This document shows, in pieces, positions 7,267 to 16,097 of a stretch of 43,822 nt of DNA. A model generated the notes under the pieces. That model had not been told where the DNA came from. It did not search any database and worked only from the letters and a program-made list of their open reading frames with translations. A program made the translations under genes and the position numbers. Origin of the DNA: an uncultured Bacteroidota bacterium (lineage in GTDB: Bacteria > Bacteroidota > Bacteroidia > Bacteroidales > F082); contig UQNO01000017.1 of the NCBI GenBank assembly GCA_900542475.1, positions 1-43,822 of the forward strand, in the 5' to 3' direction. The stretch's first letter is position 1, and each line of letters begins with the position of its first letter.

Positions 7267-8871
7267 ATGAAGAAGACTATTGTTATTTTAATGGCAGTCG
7301 CGCTGGTTCTCGGCATGACACAGTGCAAGAAAGACCTTGATACAGTGAACTCCGTGGCCAACGGAAAGGTCTATGTCACCTTCTCCACTGGAAATTCAAG
7401 GACCAATATCACCGAGGCAGGCCTGGTTTCTTGGACAGACAAAGATAAAATTCATGTTTACGCAAGCACCACAGGCTATCTCGGCAAGTTGAATTTTTCA
7501 AAACATGGCACAAACACGACTGAATTCACAGGCTGGCTAACAGAATGTAATGACGACGAGACACTGCGTTTCTACTATCTCGGCACCAACGAAAAAAAGA
7601 ATGACAGCACCTTTGTGATAGATTATTTCGAGCAGGACGGGGCACTTGCAACAATAGCATCGAAATACCATGTTTCATGCTTCACCACAAAAAAAGATGT
7701 TAATTCTAAAAAGACAGTATATGAAGGGCAGATGCTGAACCAGATGTCCCTCGCGGTGTTCGATGTCGCCAATTTTGGCGCAGGCAATGTGAAAATCTAT
7801 GCTGAAAGCGGTTTCAGAAACAAGATAACCATCTCCGCCACAGGCGAGCTCACATACGGTGTGGCAGGTGTCCATTCAACCGGTGACAATCAATCCGGAC
7901 ATATCGTGATAGGTAAAGCAGATGCAAAGAAATATGTGGCGTTGCTCCCGAGTGACGGCGAAATCACAATGCGTTTTACCAGCCAGAGCAAAACCGGGGA
8001 CGATGAGAAGCGCACAATAAAAGCAAATGATTTCATATATAAAAGCTACAACTCCGGCAATCCTACCGCTGTGAAAATTACGGCAACAGATGTTGCCTCG
8101 GAAAACTATGTTGACCTTGCTGTCGCTTCCGGGCATGTTTTCTCCGTGGCAGCCGGAAAGACGGTGCAATTCGCCAAAGGCAACTTGGTTTACGACCAGG
8201 GTCGTTTCAAGATGCACAAGGAACAGCATGGAAGATGTTTCACAAATAATGGTGATGTGTCGTCAAACTATAAGGTTTCCGGCACCTTTGACCTGTTCGG
8301 CTGGGGCACTGCCGGCTGGAACAACGGCAACAAACTGTATATGCCGTACACACGTTCAAAAGAACAGTCTAATGATTTTGGCTACGGTCCTGGCGCCAAC
8401 TATAATTTAAACCTGACCGAGGACTACAAAAACTCCGATTGGGGCGTTTACCAGTTTGGAATGGATGCAGAGTCTGGCTGGCGCACACTGACAAAAGCCG
8501 AATGGCAGTATTTGCTTAAAACTCGCACTGTAAATGGAGGCGAAGGTAATGGCTATTCCTACACTCTTGATCAATCCGTACAAGGAACACTGGGTATCGT
8601 GATATATCCAGACGATTACACCGGTGACGCTTATTCAGGTAGCGACTGGGCGACTTTTGAAACAGCTGGTTGCGTGTTTCTGCCTGCTGCGGGTTACCGT
8701 AACGGGACGAGTGTCAACAACTGCGATAAGGGTGTCGCTTGTTGGTCTGTCACGCACACACGACAGGGCCGTGCATTCGGCCTGGGTTACCTCAGGGAAA
8801 TACTACCGGATTTTAATTTTAACGGTGACTATGATCGCCATATAGGTGTGTGTGTGCGCCTCGTGCGTTAG
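7267..8871 (+). CDS. Fimbrillin-like lipoprotein with a C-terminal FISUMP/DUF1566-like domain
   Basis: A 534-residue predicted lipoprotein. The signal peptide ends in a lipobox-like VLGMTQC, making Cys20 the likely lipidated residue. Residues about 30-290 resemble the fimbrillin-like N-terminal region of Bacteroidales lipoproteins (ITEAGLVSWTDKDKIHVY). The C-terminal part (about 315-534) has the pattern FAKGNLVYDQGRF, TFDLFGWGTAGW, SGWRTLTKAEWQYLL, GCVFLPAAGYRNG and a terminal VCVRLVR. This pattern recurs in Bacteroidales and Fibrobacter surface proteins. Likely surface or adhesin-type role; no enzymatic motif is seen. It follows the small secreted protein by two bases. An upstream extension overlapping that gene is rejected. 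Confidence 0.8.
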   Translation: MKKTIVILMAVALVLGMTQCKKDLDTVNSVANGKVYVTFSTGNSRTNITEAGLVSWTDKDKIHVYASTTGYLGKLNFSKHGTNTTEFTGWLTECNDDETLRFYYLGTNEKKNDSTFVIDYFEQDGALATIASKYHVSCFTTKKDVNSKKTVYEGQMLNQMSLAVFDVANFGAGNVKIYAESGFRNKITISATGELTYGVAGVHSTGDNQSGHIVIGKADAKKYVALLPSDGEITMRFTSQSKTGDDEKRTIKANDFIYKSYNSGNPTAVKITATDVASENYVDLAVASGHVFSVAAGKTVQFAKGNLVYDQGRFKMHKEQHGRCFTNNGDVSSNYKVSGTFDLFGWGTAGWNNGNKLYMPYTRSKEQSNDFGYGPGANYNLNLTEDYKNSDWGVYQFGMDAESGWRTLTKAEWQYLLKTRTVNGGEGNGYSYTLDQSVQGTLGIVIYPDDYTGDAYSGSDWATFETAGCVFLPAAGYRNGTSVNNCDKGVACWSVTHTRQGRAFGLGYLREILPDFNFNGDYDRHIGVCVRLVR

Positions 8872-8890
8872 TTTATCACAATATTTGCAG

Positions 8891-8922
8891 TCTTCACGGC
8901 GGGTGTTTGCTCGCCGTGAAGA
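8891..8922. terminator. Bidirectional terminator hairpin between convergent genes
   Basis: TCTTCACGGCG and CGCCGTGAAGA form an 11-bp perfect stem with a 10-base loop, between the lipoprotein gene (plus) and nadE (minus). AT-rich sequence flanks both sides. Confidence 0.75.
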
Positions 8923-8926
8923 TTAT

Positions 8927-9676
8927 TTATAAACTGAAATGTGGAATTGGCTTTAGCTTGAACAGGTTCTTCTCGTGTCTGTCGTCAATCTTTGCCTTGA
9001 TAACCGGGTCTTCGCAGACTCCTGTCCTGATGTATTTGTCCAAAGTGGCATAGGTGAAGCCGAGATTGTCTTCGTCGCTCTTGCCGCACAAGCCGTCGGA
9101 CGGTGTCTTTTCAACCAAGTCGATGGGTAGTCCGAGCTCTTTGCCGATGGCTTTCACTTCCTGCACGGTGAGGCCGCCGAGAGGGGAGAAATCACCCGCC
9201 GCGTCGCCATATCGTGTGCTGTAGCCTACCCAATCCTCCGAGAGGTTGCAGGTGTTTGCCACACGGCCGTTGACAGATTGTGAGACGGCATAAAGCACTG
9301 TCATTCTCAAACGTGGCGGCATGTTGACAACTGTCTGGTCGGCAACTTCTTTATCTATTGTCCCAAGTTGTTTCTTGACCTCCGCCATCAAGGCATCGTA
9401 TGTTTCCCCTATGTTTACACAACAATGTCTAATGCCGAGATGGTTGATGAGTCTCATGCTGTCGGAGATGTCTTTTTGAACTCCGTTGGGCATCGTCACG
9501 CCGACGACGCGGTTTTTGCCGAGAGCCTCGACACACAAACCTGCCACGATGCTGCTGTCCTTGCCCCCTGAAATGCCGATTACAGCGTCGCAGCCCTTGC
9601 CATTGACATCGAACCAGTCTTTAATCCATTCAACCACACGGTCTTTGACCTCTTTTGCATTAAAATTTTCCATCAT
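8927..9676 (-). CDS. nadE: NAD(+) synthase, ammonia-dependent type
   Basis: A 249-residue cytoplasmic enzyme that amidates nicotinic acid adenine dinucleotide to NAD+ with ATP. The PP-loop IGISGGKDSSIVAG is near residue 33. NTCNLSEDWVGYSTRYGDAAGDFSPLGGL supplies the substrate-binding and dimer region, and KTPSDGLCGKSDED follows. No glutaminase domain is present, so ammonia is the expected nitrogen donor. The start is ATG at 9676 or the adjacent ATG at 9673. The gene lies 104 bases downstream of yggS on the same strand. Confidence 0.95.
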   Translation of the reverse strand: MMENFNAKEVKDRVVEWIKDWFDVNGKGCDAVIGISGGKDSSIVAGLCVEALGKNRVVGVTMPNGVQKDISDSMRLINHLGIRHCCVNIGETYDALMAEVKKQLGTIDKEVADQTVVNMPPRLRMTVLYAVSQSVNGRVANTCNLSEDWVGYSTRYGDAAGDFSPLGGLTVQEVKAIGKELGLPIDLVEKTPSDGLCGKSDEDNLGFTYATLDKYIRTGVCEDPVIKAKIDDRHEKNLFKLKPIPHFSL

Positions 9677-9780
9677 GTTTCTGTTTTTATCCCGGGGCGT
9701 CGCCCGCGGTCGTTATACAATCTCTCCTTCGTTGTTTTTTAGATGCGGTTAATCACATCTTTTTAAACTTTAAAACTGCT

Positions 9781-10458
9781 TTAAACTCTCAACCGGTAAT
9801 TTCTTTCTCCAAAAATCTTACTTCCTACTCTTACCATCGTCGAGCCTTCTTCGATGGCAATCTGATAATCGTGCGACATTCCCATGGAGATTTCCTTAAA
9901 CCCTTCATCATCAGCAAAATATTTTGATTTCAAGACATTGAAAATCTCTTTGAGATGTTTAAATTCTTTACGAACCAGGCTCATGTCGTCGGTGTTCGTC
10001 GCCATTCCCATAACGCCGCGGATGCGTACGTTGTTTATCGCTTTGAAAATGTCGGAATTCAGAATCTCTTCCGCCTCGTCCATGCTCAAGCCGAATTTTG
10101 TCTCTTCCTCGGCGATATGGAACTGAAGCAGACAGTCAACGACGCGGTCGTGTTTCGCCGCTTCTTTGTTCACCGCCTGAAGTAAGTTGAAAGTGTCGAT
10201 AGAGTGTATCAACTTTACGTATTTGATGATGTATTTAATCTTGTTCGTCTGTAGATGACCGATGAAATGCCAGTCGATGTCTTTCGGCAAAACCTCGTGT
10301 TTGTCGCGCATCTCAAGTGCGTGGTTTTCGCCAAAAACACGTTGTCCTGCCGCATAAGCCTCCTGAAGGTCTTCAATAGGCTTGGTCTTCGAGACAGCTA
10401 TAAGCAAAACCCCCGAAGGGATTGTTTTTCTTACTGTTTCCAAATTTTCCGTTATCAT
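9781..10458 (-). CDS. yggS: YggS/PLPBP-family pyridoxal phosphate-binding protein
   Basis: A 225-residue single-domain TIM-barrel protein that binds pyridoxal 5'-phosphate and takes part in B6 and amino acid homeostasis. LIAVSKTKPIEDL carries the PLP lysine. RVFGENHALEM, WHFIGHLQTNKIKYI, FHIAEEETKFGLS and GMATNTDD are family motifs, and ISMGMSHDYQIAIEEGSTMVRVGSKIFG is the phosphate-binding end. It lacks the second domain of true alanine racemases. A TAATTTTG box lies about 24 bases upstream, and the gene is divergent from the sulfatase gene. Confidence 0.95.
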   Translation of the reverse strand: MITENLETVRKTIPSGVLLIAVSKTKPIEDLQEAYAAGQRVFGENHALEMRDKHEVLPKDIDWHFIGHLQTNKIKYIIKYVKLIHSIDTFNLLQAVNKEAAKHDRVVDCLLQFHIAEEETKFGLSMDEAEEILNSDIFKAINNVRIRGVMGMATNTDDMSLVRKEFKHLKEIFNVLKSKYFADDEGFKEISMGMSHDYQIAIEEGSTMVRVGSKIFGERNYRLRV

Positions 10459-10481
10459 GATAACAAGGTTTTAAAACAATG

Positions 10482-10489
10482 CAAAATTA
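10482..10489 (-). promoter_or_regulatory. Putative -7 box (TAATTTTG) for yggS
   Basis: The minus strand reads TAATTTTG, matching TAnnTTTG, 23 bases from the ATG. Confidence 0.45.
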
Positions 10490-10573
10490 CTAAAAGTTTT
10501 TAGTCGTCAGCCTTGGTTTTGGTTTTTTTCTTCGTTAAAAAAATCCAAGGTCTGAAATCTAAAGACTTTTTCT

Positions 10574-10581
10574 TATCTTTG
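10574..10581 (+). promoter_or_regulatory. Putative -7 box (TATCTTTG) for the LTA-synthase-like gene
   Basis: TATCTTTG matches TAnnTTTG, 15 bases before the ATG at 10597. This position supports the internal start over the longer frame from 10513. Confidence 0.5.
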
Positions 10582-10596
10582 CAAAAATTTCAAACC

Positions 10597-12465
10597 ATGA
10601 AAAGATACGTCATTTATCTTGTTAAGATATTGATTTTCTCGCTGATACTGTTCGCCGCAATGCGAGTTGTGTTCATCGTGGACTATTGGCATCTGGTCAA
10701 TGTTGACTCTGTTCCTTTTATCGAGATTTTTAAAGGATTCTTCAAGGCGCTGCCTATTGACATCGCCACGGCGTGCTTCATCATGGCGCTGCCGGCTTTT
10801 GTGATGTTTATACTGATGTGTTTCGACAAAAACGTGAGTTATCGTTGGATGCGATGGTATTTTTTCATAATCATTGCGGCTTACGTTCTCGCTGTGATGG
10901 GTGAAATCGGCATCTATGGAGAATGGGGTACCAAGCTGAGCGCCAAAGCTTTGGCATATCTCAAAAATCCTTCCGAAGTGTTGAATACGGCCTCCACTCA
11001 ACAAACCGTTCTCCTCGTCTCGTTGTGGGCGTGCTTCACCCTGCTGTTCTGTTGGTGGTATGTCAGATGGATTGAGCCTTCAAAAATCAAATCACATGAA
11101 AGAAAAATCAACTGGTTCATGTATCCCCTGGCTTTCATCTTCATCTTCGGTCTTATCTTCCTCGGAATGCGAGGCGGCTTCGGCGCGATACCGATTTCAA
11201 CCAGCTCCGGGTATTTTAGCAACTATAAGATAGTCAATGTCATGACAGTGAATCCTGCCTATAATCTCGCGGAAAATATCACTAACGACCGCAAGGTTAA
11301 AGACAATGCGCATTTCAATTACATGGATTTCGAGACAGCGAAGACGATTACAGAAAAGACTCATGAAGTGGAATGTGATTCAACCATTAACATACTGAAG
11401 ACTGAACGTCCTAACGTGTTGATTGTCTTGTTGGAAAGCTGGTCTGCAGATCTCATCGAATCACTTGGCGGCACCCATGACATCACTCTTAATTTTCATG
11501 ACCTCGAAAAAGACGGACTTCTGTTCACTAATTTTTATGCCTCGGCAAACCGCTCCCAACAGGCTATCGCATCAATCATTGGCGGTCTGCCCGGACTTCC
11601 GGTGACCACGATTACCAATCATCAGGAAAAATACTTCGCCATACCGTCAATAATCACTCCCCTTGATTCACTTGGTTATTATACGAGTTTCTATTTCGGA
11701 GGCGAGCTTAATTACGGCAATATCTTTTCGTATCTGAGATACAATGGGTTCGACAGAATCGTCGAGGGAAAAGACGTGAAGGAGCATTTCCATAGAGGAA
11801 AACTTGGCATTCAAGATACCGATATGCTGCCGTGGGCGGCTAATGACATAAGCGACCAGCCGGAGCCGTTCTTCACCACAATATTCACCTTGAGCACCCA
11901 CTCTCCATACGATTATCCGCGGATTTTCGAGGAGTTGGAATGGCCGCGGATTGAAAAAGCCTTCGTCAATTCGGCGAAATATACTGATATAGCCATAAAA
12001 CTCTTCATGGATATGGCAAGACAACAGCCGTGGTACGACAACACATTGTTCCTCTTCATGGCCGACCACAGTCATCCGTCGTATAAAAATCATCCGTTGG
12101 AATCCTTTGAATATCATAAAATTCCATTGTTGATATATGGCGAACCATTGCAGGATTCGCTTCGCGGAACAACATTCGACAAGATTTGTGGCAACACCGA
12201 TATTCCTGCGACACTGCTGTCGCAATTTGGTGTGAAACACGATGATTTTATTTGGAGTAAAAATGTGTTTAACGCCTGCTATAAACCGTTCGCATTCTTT
12301 GAGTTATATAGTGGTCTCGGTTGGAAGACCGATGAAGGGGAGTTTGTAGTCACCACCAATGACAGAGTCGTGAAAAATACCTTCCCTGAAGAACAGTCCG
12401 ATAGTCTCACAAAGCAAGGGAAGGCCTATATGCAATATCATTTTGATTTGTTTAACAGGTATTAA
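10597..12465 (+). CDS. LTA synthase family sulfatase/phosphoglycerol transferase-like membrane protein
   Basis: A 622-residue protein with about five N-terminal membrane helices (residues about 5-215) and an extracytoplasmic sulfatase-fold domain. Metal and active-site motifs are NVLIVLLESWSADL, the nucleophile region FYASANRSQQAIASI, TLSTHSPYDYP and FLFMADHSHPSYK. The family transfers phosphoglycerol or phosphoethanolamine groups. In a Gram-negative bacterium it more likely modifies a periplasmic glycan or lipid than makes lipoteichoic acid. The longer open frame from 10513 runs through the promoter, so ATG 10597 (MKRYVIYLVKI) is used. It is followed closely by ffh, which has its own possible promoter. 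Confidence 0.88.
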   Translation: MKRYVIYLVKILIFSLILFAAMRVVFIVDYWHLVNVDSVPFIEIFKGFFKALPIDIATACFIMALPAFVMFILMCFDKNVSYRWMRWYFFIIIAAYVLAVMGEIGIYGEWGTKLSAKALAYLKNPSEVLNTASTQQTVLLVSLWACFTLLFCWWYVRWIEPSKIKSHERKINWFMYPLAFIFIFGLIFLGMRGGFGAIPISTSSGYFSNYKIVNVMTVNPAYNLAENITNDRKVKDNAHFNYMDFETAKTITEKTHEVECDSTINILKTERPNVLIVLLESWSADLIESLGGTHDITLNFHDLEKDGLLFTNFYASANRSQQAIASIIGGLPGLPVTTITNHQEKYFAIPSIITPLDSLGYYTSFYFGGELNYGNIFSYLRYNGFDRIVEGKDVKEHFHRGKLGIQDTDMLPWAANDISDQPEPFFTTIFTLSTHSPYDYPRIFEELEWPRIEKAFVNSAKYTDIAIKLFMDMARQQPWYDNTLFLFMADHSHPSYKNHPLESFEYHKIPLLIYGEPLQDSLRGTTFDKICGNTDIPATLLSQFGVKHDDFIWSKNVFNACYKPFAFFELYSGLGWKTDEGEFVVTTNDRVVKNTFPEEQSDSLTKQGKAYMQYHFDLFNRY

Positions 12466-12474
12466 AATAATTTG

Positions 12475-12482
12475 TATTTTTG
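12475..12482 (+). promoter_or_regulatory. Putative -7 box (TATTTTTG) for ffh
   Basis: TATTTTTG lies 26 bases before the ffh ATG in the 43-base gap. The only TTTG upstream is too far for the usual spacing, so support is moderate. Confidence 0.4.
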
Positions 12483-12508
12483 CAGTTTGAAATTTAATAA
12501 ATTGAAAT

Positions 12509-13843
12509 ATGTTTGAAGGCTTAACCGAGAAATTAGAACGTTCGTTTAAAATCCTAAAAGGACAAGGATATATCACTGAAATCAATGTGGCTGAAACCGT
12601 CAAGGAGGTGCGCAAAGCCTTGCTTGATGCCGACGTGAGTTATAAAATCGCCAAAGATGTCACCAACGATATCAAGGAAAAAGCCATTGGTCAAAAGATT
12701 TTGACATCAGTGTCTCCAAGTCAGCTGATGGTTAAGATTGTACACGATGAGTTGGCGGAACTGATGGGTGGAGAGCATTCCGAGATAAATATAAAAGGTG
12801 CTCCCGCGGTGGTGCTTATCGCTGGTCTGCAAGGTTCAGGTAAGACTACGTTCTCGGCAAAACTCGCCAGTTATCTCAAGACAAAGAAAGGCAAGACGGT
12901 GATGCTCGTGGCGGGCGACGTGTATCGTCCGGCAGCTATCGACCAGTTGAAAGTTCTTGGCGGGCAAGTAGGTGTCGAGGTCTATTCAGAGGAAGGCAAC
13001 AAAAATCCGGTGCAGATAGCGGAAAACGCCATCGCCAAGGCAAAGAAAGACGGTAAGAACGTGGTCATCGTTGATACCGCGGGCCGTCTCGCCGTCGATG
13101 AGGAGATGATGAATGAGATAGCGAAAATCAAGGAGACTGTTAGGCCGCAGGAGACCTTGTTCGTGGTTGACGCCATGACGGGTCAAGACGCCGTGAACAC
13201 TGCCAAGGCATTCAACGACCGCCTCGACTTCGACGGAGTGGTGCTTACCAAACTTGATGGCGATACACGTGGCGGTGCCGCCCTGACAATCCGCACCGTC
13301 GTCGAGAAACCTATCAAATTCGTGGGTCTCGGCGAGAAAATGGACGCCCTTGACATCTTCTATCCGAAACGTATGGCCGACCGTATCCTCGGCATGGGTG
13401 ATATCGTTTCCCTCGTGGAGAAAGCCCAAGAACAGTTCGATGCCGAAGAAGCTGCCAGACTGAAGAAAAAACTCGCCAAAAATGAGTTTAACTATAATGA
13501 CTTCCTTAAACAGATTCAGCAAATCAAAAAAATGGGAAGCATCAAGGACCTTGCAGGCATGATTCCGGGAATGAACAAAATCAAAGACGAAGATATCGAC
13601 GACGACGCTTTCAAAAGTATTGAGGCAATCATCGGCTCGATGACCCCGGAGGAACGCGAAAATCCCAAGATTATCAACGGAAGTCGTAAGAGAAGAATAG
13701 CCATCGGCTCGGGTAACGATATCAACGAGGTGAATCGCCTCATCAAACAGTTTGAGGAGACCTCCAAGATGATGCGCATGATATCAACAGGCGGTGCGAA
13801 AAAAATGATGCAAATGATGCAGCAAGCAAAACGAAGAAGATAG
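12509..13843 (+). CDS. ffh: Signal recognition particle protein Ffh
   Basis: A 444-residue GTPase that binds 4.5S RNA and signal sequences and docks with FtsY to target proteins to the membrane. The N domain covers about 1-85. The G domain (about 95-295) has the P-loop GLQGSGKTT, DTAGRLAVDEEM, VLTKLDGDTRGGAAL and the closing GLGEKMDAL. The methionine-rich M domain (about 320-444) has IPGMNK, SMTPEERENPKIINGSRKRRIAIGSG and a final MMQMMQQAKRRR. Length and order match typical bacterial Ffh. The SRP RNA gene is not seen in this window. Confidence 0.98.
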   Translation: MFEGLTEKLERSFKILKGQGYITEINVAETVKEVRKALLDADVSYKIAKDVTNDIKEKAIGQKILTSVSPSQLMVKIVHDELAELMGGEHSEINIKGAPAVVLIAGLQGSGKTTFSAKLASYLKTKKGKTVMLVAGDVYRPAAIDQLKVLGGQVGVEVYSEEGNKNPVQIAENAIAKAKKDGKNVVIVDTAGRLAVDEEMMNEIAKIKETVRPQETLFVVDAMTGQDAVNTAKAFNDRLDFDGVVLTKLDGDTRGGAALTIRTVVEKPIKFVGLGEKMDALDIFYPKRMADRILGMGDIVSLVEKAQEQFDAEEAARLKKKLAKNEFNYNDFLKQIQQIKKMGSIKDLAGMIPGMNKIKDEDIDDDAFKSIEAIIGSMTPEERENPKIINGSRKRRIAIGSGNDINEVNRLIKQFEETSKMMRMISTGGAKKMMQMMQQAKRRR

Positions 13844-13864
13844 TTAAAAGTTTAAAGTCAAAAG

Positions 13865-13931
13865 AGATGCGATTCGCCGCATCTTCAAACCTCCGAGATG
13901 GTGACGGATAATAAGTCCGGGTGCAACCCGG
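13865..13931 (+). repeat. Two palindromes in the ffh-folD gap
   Basis: AGATGCG/CGCATCT (13865-13884) and CCGGGT/ACCCGG with a 3-base loop (13917-13931) lie in the 107-base gap. The second hairpin ends directly at a GGGGGA purine tract 20 bases before the folD ATG, so it could influence folD translation. Neither is followed by a clear T-run. Confidence 0.6.
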
Positions 13932-13950
13932 GGGAATAAAAAAAGATAAT

Positions 13951-14829
13951 ATGATACCACAAGACAAACTCATCGACGGCAAGACTATTGCCGATGTAAT
14001 GAAAAAAGAGATAGCGGCGGAAGTCGCCGGAATGTTGGACAAAGGCCAGGACGCTCCGCATCTCGCGGCCGTGATAGTGGGCGAGGACGGTGCCAGCAAG
14101 ACATACGTCGCATCGAAAGAAAAAGCTTGCCAATCGGTGGGAATGACAAGTTCTGTATATCGTCTCCCCGCCAATACAACAGAGGAAGAACTGCTTAAAC
14201 TTATCGATTTTCTTAACAATGACGAGGAAATCGACGGTTATATAATTCAACTGCCCTTGCCGAAACATATCAACGAGACCAAAGTTATACACTCTATCAA
14301 CCCAAAGAAAGATGTCGATGGGTTCACGCCTTTTAATATCGGTTTGATGCAGCTTGGCGAACCTTGTTTCCTGCCTGCAACCCCTGCCGGTATCGTGGAA
14401 CTTTTGAAACGTGGCGGTATTGAGACAGCAGGCAAACATGTGGTCGTCCTCGGACGTTCCAACATAGTGGGAACACCAATCAGCGTTATGCTTTCACGTA
14501 AAGGCGCCGACGCTACCGTGACTCTCTGCCACAGCAAAACACAAAACCTTCCGGAAATAACACGCCAAGCCGATATCCTCGTGGTGGCTATCGGAAAACC
14601 GCTCTTCCTCAAAGCCGATATGGTGAAACCCGGCGCTGTCGTCATTGACGTGGGTATTCATCGTATCGACGATTCAACAACGGAAAAAGGTTATCGTATT
14701 GAAGGCGACGTTGATTTCAACGAGGTGGCGAAGGTGGCGTCAAAAATAACCCCGGTGCCGGGCGGTGTCGGACCAATGACAATAGTTGAGTTGCTTTACA
14801 ACACATTGCAAGCTAAAAAGAGAAAATAA
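13951..14829 (+). CDS. folD: Bifunctional methylenetetrahydrofolate dehydrogenase/cyclohydrolase
   Basis: A 292-residue cytoplasmic enzyme that converts methylene-THF to methenyl-THF with NAD(P)+, then to formyl-THF. SKTYVASKEKAC supplies the catalytic lysine and tyrosine. DGYIIQLPLPKH and INPKKDVDGF are FolD signatures, VVLGRSNIVGTP is the nucleotide-binding region, and PVPGGVGPMTIVELL is the C-terminal signature. A GTG-initiated frame from 13921 is ten codons longer but crosses the hairpin; ATG 13951 fits the family start. It precedes the OmpA-family gene by about 30 bases on the same strand. Confidence 0.97.
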   Translation: MIPQDKLIDGKTIADVMKKEIAAEVAGMLDKGQDAPHLAAVIVGEDGASKTYVASKEKACQSVGMTSSVYRLPANTTEEELLKLIDFLNNDEEIDGYIIQLPLPKHINETKVIHSINPKKDVDGFTPFNIGLMQLGEPCFLPATPAGIVELLKRGGIETAGKHVVVLGRSNIVGTPISVMLSRKGADATVTLCHSKTQNLPEITRQADILVVAIGKPLFLKADMVKPGAVVIDVGIHRIDDSTTEKGYRIEGDVDFNEVAKVASKITPVPGGVGPMTIVELLYNTLQAKKRK

Positions 14830-14858
14830 TCATAGCAGGGAAAAGTTATATTAAAAGA

Positions 14859-16058
14859 GTGATTATCAGTGTGTTGCCGCTGATGGTCACTTTATTTTTC
14901 CCCTCAAATGCCGACTCTCAAAACATAGGTGCTAACGTAAACACCGAAGGAGACGAGTACATCAATCAGGTGTTTTCAGACAGCATTGTTTTTACCCGTC
15001 GCAGCGGAGATGAGTTTGTTTTTGTCTCAAAGATTGTTGACGGGCAATATATGCCTGCCGAGCCTCTAAATCTTGGCTGGCATAACGACTATTGGATTGG
15101 CGCGATGTGCTTCTCGTCGGACATGAAGACCATGTATTTCGTGGGCATCGATTATCCTGATGGTTTTGGTAGAGGTGATATTTACAAGTCTGAACTTGTT
15201 GACAATGAATGGAGTAGGCCGATAAATCTCGGCAAACCGATTAACTCCGTCACAATGGAGTCGCAGCCGCGCATAAGTGCCAACGGTCGTGAACTGTTTT
15301 TTGTGAGAGACACCAAAAAACACAAGAGCAACATCTATCACAGCACACTCATAAATGGCGACTGGACCGTTCCGAAACCCGTTACTGCTGTCAATACTCG
15401 CTTCAACGAGATGGCCCCGTTCATCCATCCCGACGGCAGGACGTTGTTTTTCGCCTCTGAAGGCCATAACGGCATGGGTGGCTACGACATTTTCGTGTGC
15501 CGCAAGTTGTTTGACGGCACATGGAGTATGCCGGTAAACCTTGGCGCACCTGTCAATTCCGAGAAAAATGAAATCAGCTTCGTACTCGGTGCCGACGGCA
15601 AGAAATGCTATGTCTCCTCCGACCGTGACGGCGGCTTCGGTGGCTACGATATCTATGTCTTTGACTATGAAAACATTGATATTCCTGAAATAAACGATAC
15701 CACACATTTCGTCATGCGCAACATCAACTTCGAGTTCGACAGCGCGCTCCTTGATGAAATGTCAACCTCTTCAATCGACTCGCTTGCCGATTTCTTGATG
15801 GAAAACCCTGAAATAAAAATAAAGATACTGGGACACACAGACAATAGCGGCATCTATGAACATAATATGACGCTTTCGGAAGCCAGAGCGATGGCGGTTA
15901 AAGCGGCGCTTCTAATCAAAGGTGTGGAGGAAAACAGGATAACTGCTGCTGGATATGGCGACACCCTGCCTCTCGTTCCCAACGACAGCGAGGAAAACAA
16001 AGCCTTGAACAGAAGGGTGGAAGTCAAGGTGACATTGCCAGATGAATCAAATCATTGA
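14859..16058 (+). CDS. PD40 (WD40-like) repeat and OmpA-domain outer-membrane/periplasmic protein
   Basis: A 399-residue secreted protein. After a hydrophobic N-terminus, PD40 beta-propeller blades cover about residues 60-275 (for example SQPRISANGRELFFV, MAPFIHPDGRTLFFASEG and GGYDIYVFDY). A peptidoglycan-binding OmpA domain follows (about 280-395, with INFEFDS, LGHTDNSG, LSEARAMAVKAAL and NRRVEVKV). It probably ties an outer-membrane assembly to the cell wall; the combination recalls parts of PorE-like T9SS proteins, but TPR and carboxypeptidase-regulatory modules are missing. The called start is GTG, which leaves a signal peptide without basic residues. The frame is open upstream, and ATT at 14850 would give a better one (IKRVIISVLPL). 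Confidence 0.85.
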   Translation: MIISVLPLMVTLFFPSNADSQNIGANVNTEGDEYINQVFSDSIVFTRRSGDEFVFVSKIVDGQYMPAEPLNLGWHNDYWIGAMCFSSDMKTMYFVGIDYPDGFGRGDIYKSELVDNEWSRPINLGKPINSVTMESQPRISANGRELFFVRDTKKHKSNIYHSTLINGDWTVPKPVTAVNTRFNEMAPFIHPDGRTLFFASEGHNGMGGYDIFVCRKLFDGTWSMPVNLGAPVNSEKNEISFVLGADGKKCYVSSDRDGGFGGYDIYVFDYENIDIPEINDTTHFVMRNINFEFDSALLDEMSTSSIDSLADFLMENPEIKIKILGHTDNSGIYEHNMTLSEARAMAVKAALLIKGVEENRITAAGYGDTLPLVPNDSEENKALNRRVEVKVTLPDESNH

Positions 16059-16097
16059 TGCCTAATCTGTTTGTATCTGTATAATCCTTGAGAGAAG

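Noticed and set aside
9691..9760. Two small palindromes between yggS and nadE as a terminator
   Set aside because: The GC palindrome is very short, and the second one has its T-run on the plus strand, where no gene reads. A terminator for yggS is not supported.
13861..13950. Known riboswitch upstream of folD
   Set aside because: The hairpins do not fit the conserved cores of THF, SAM, preQ1 or TPP riboswitches as I know them.
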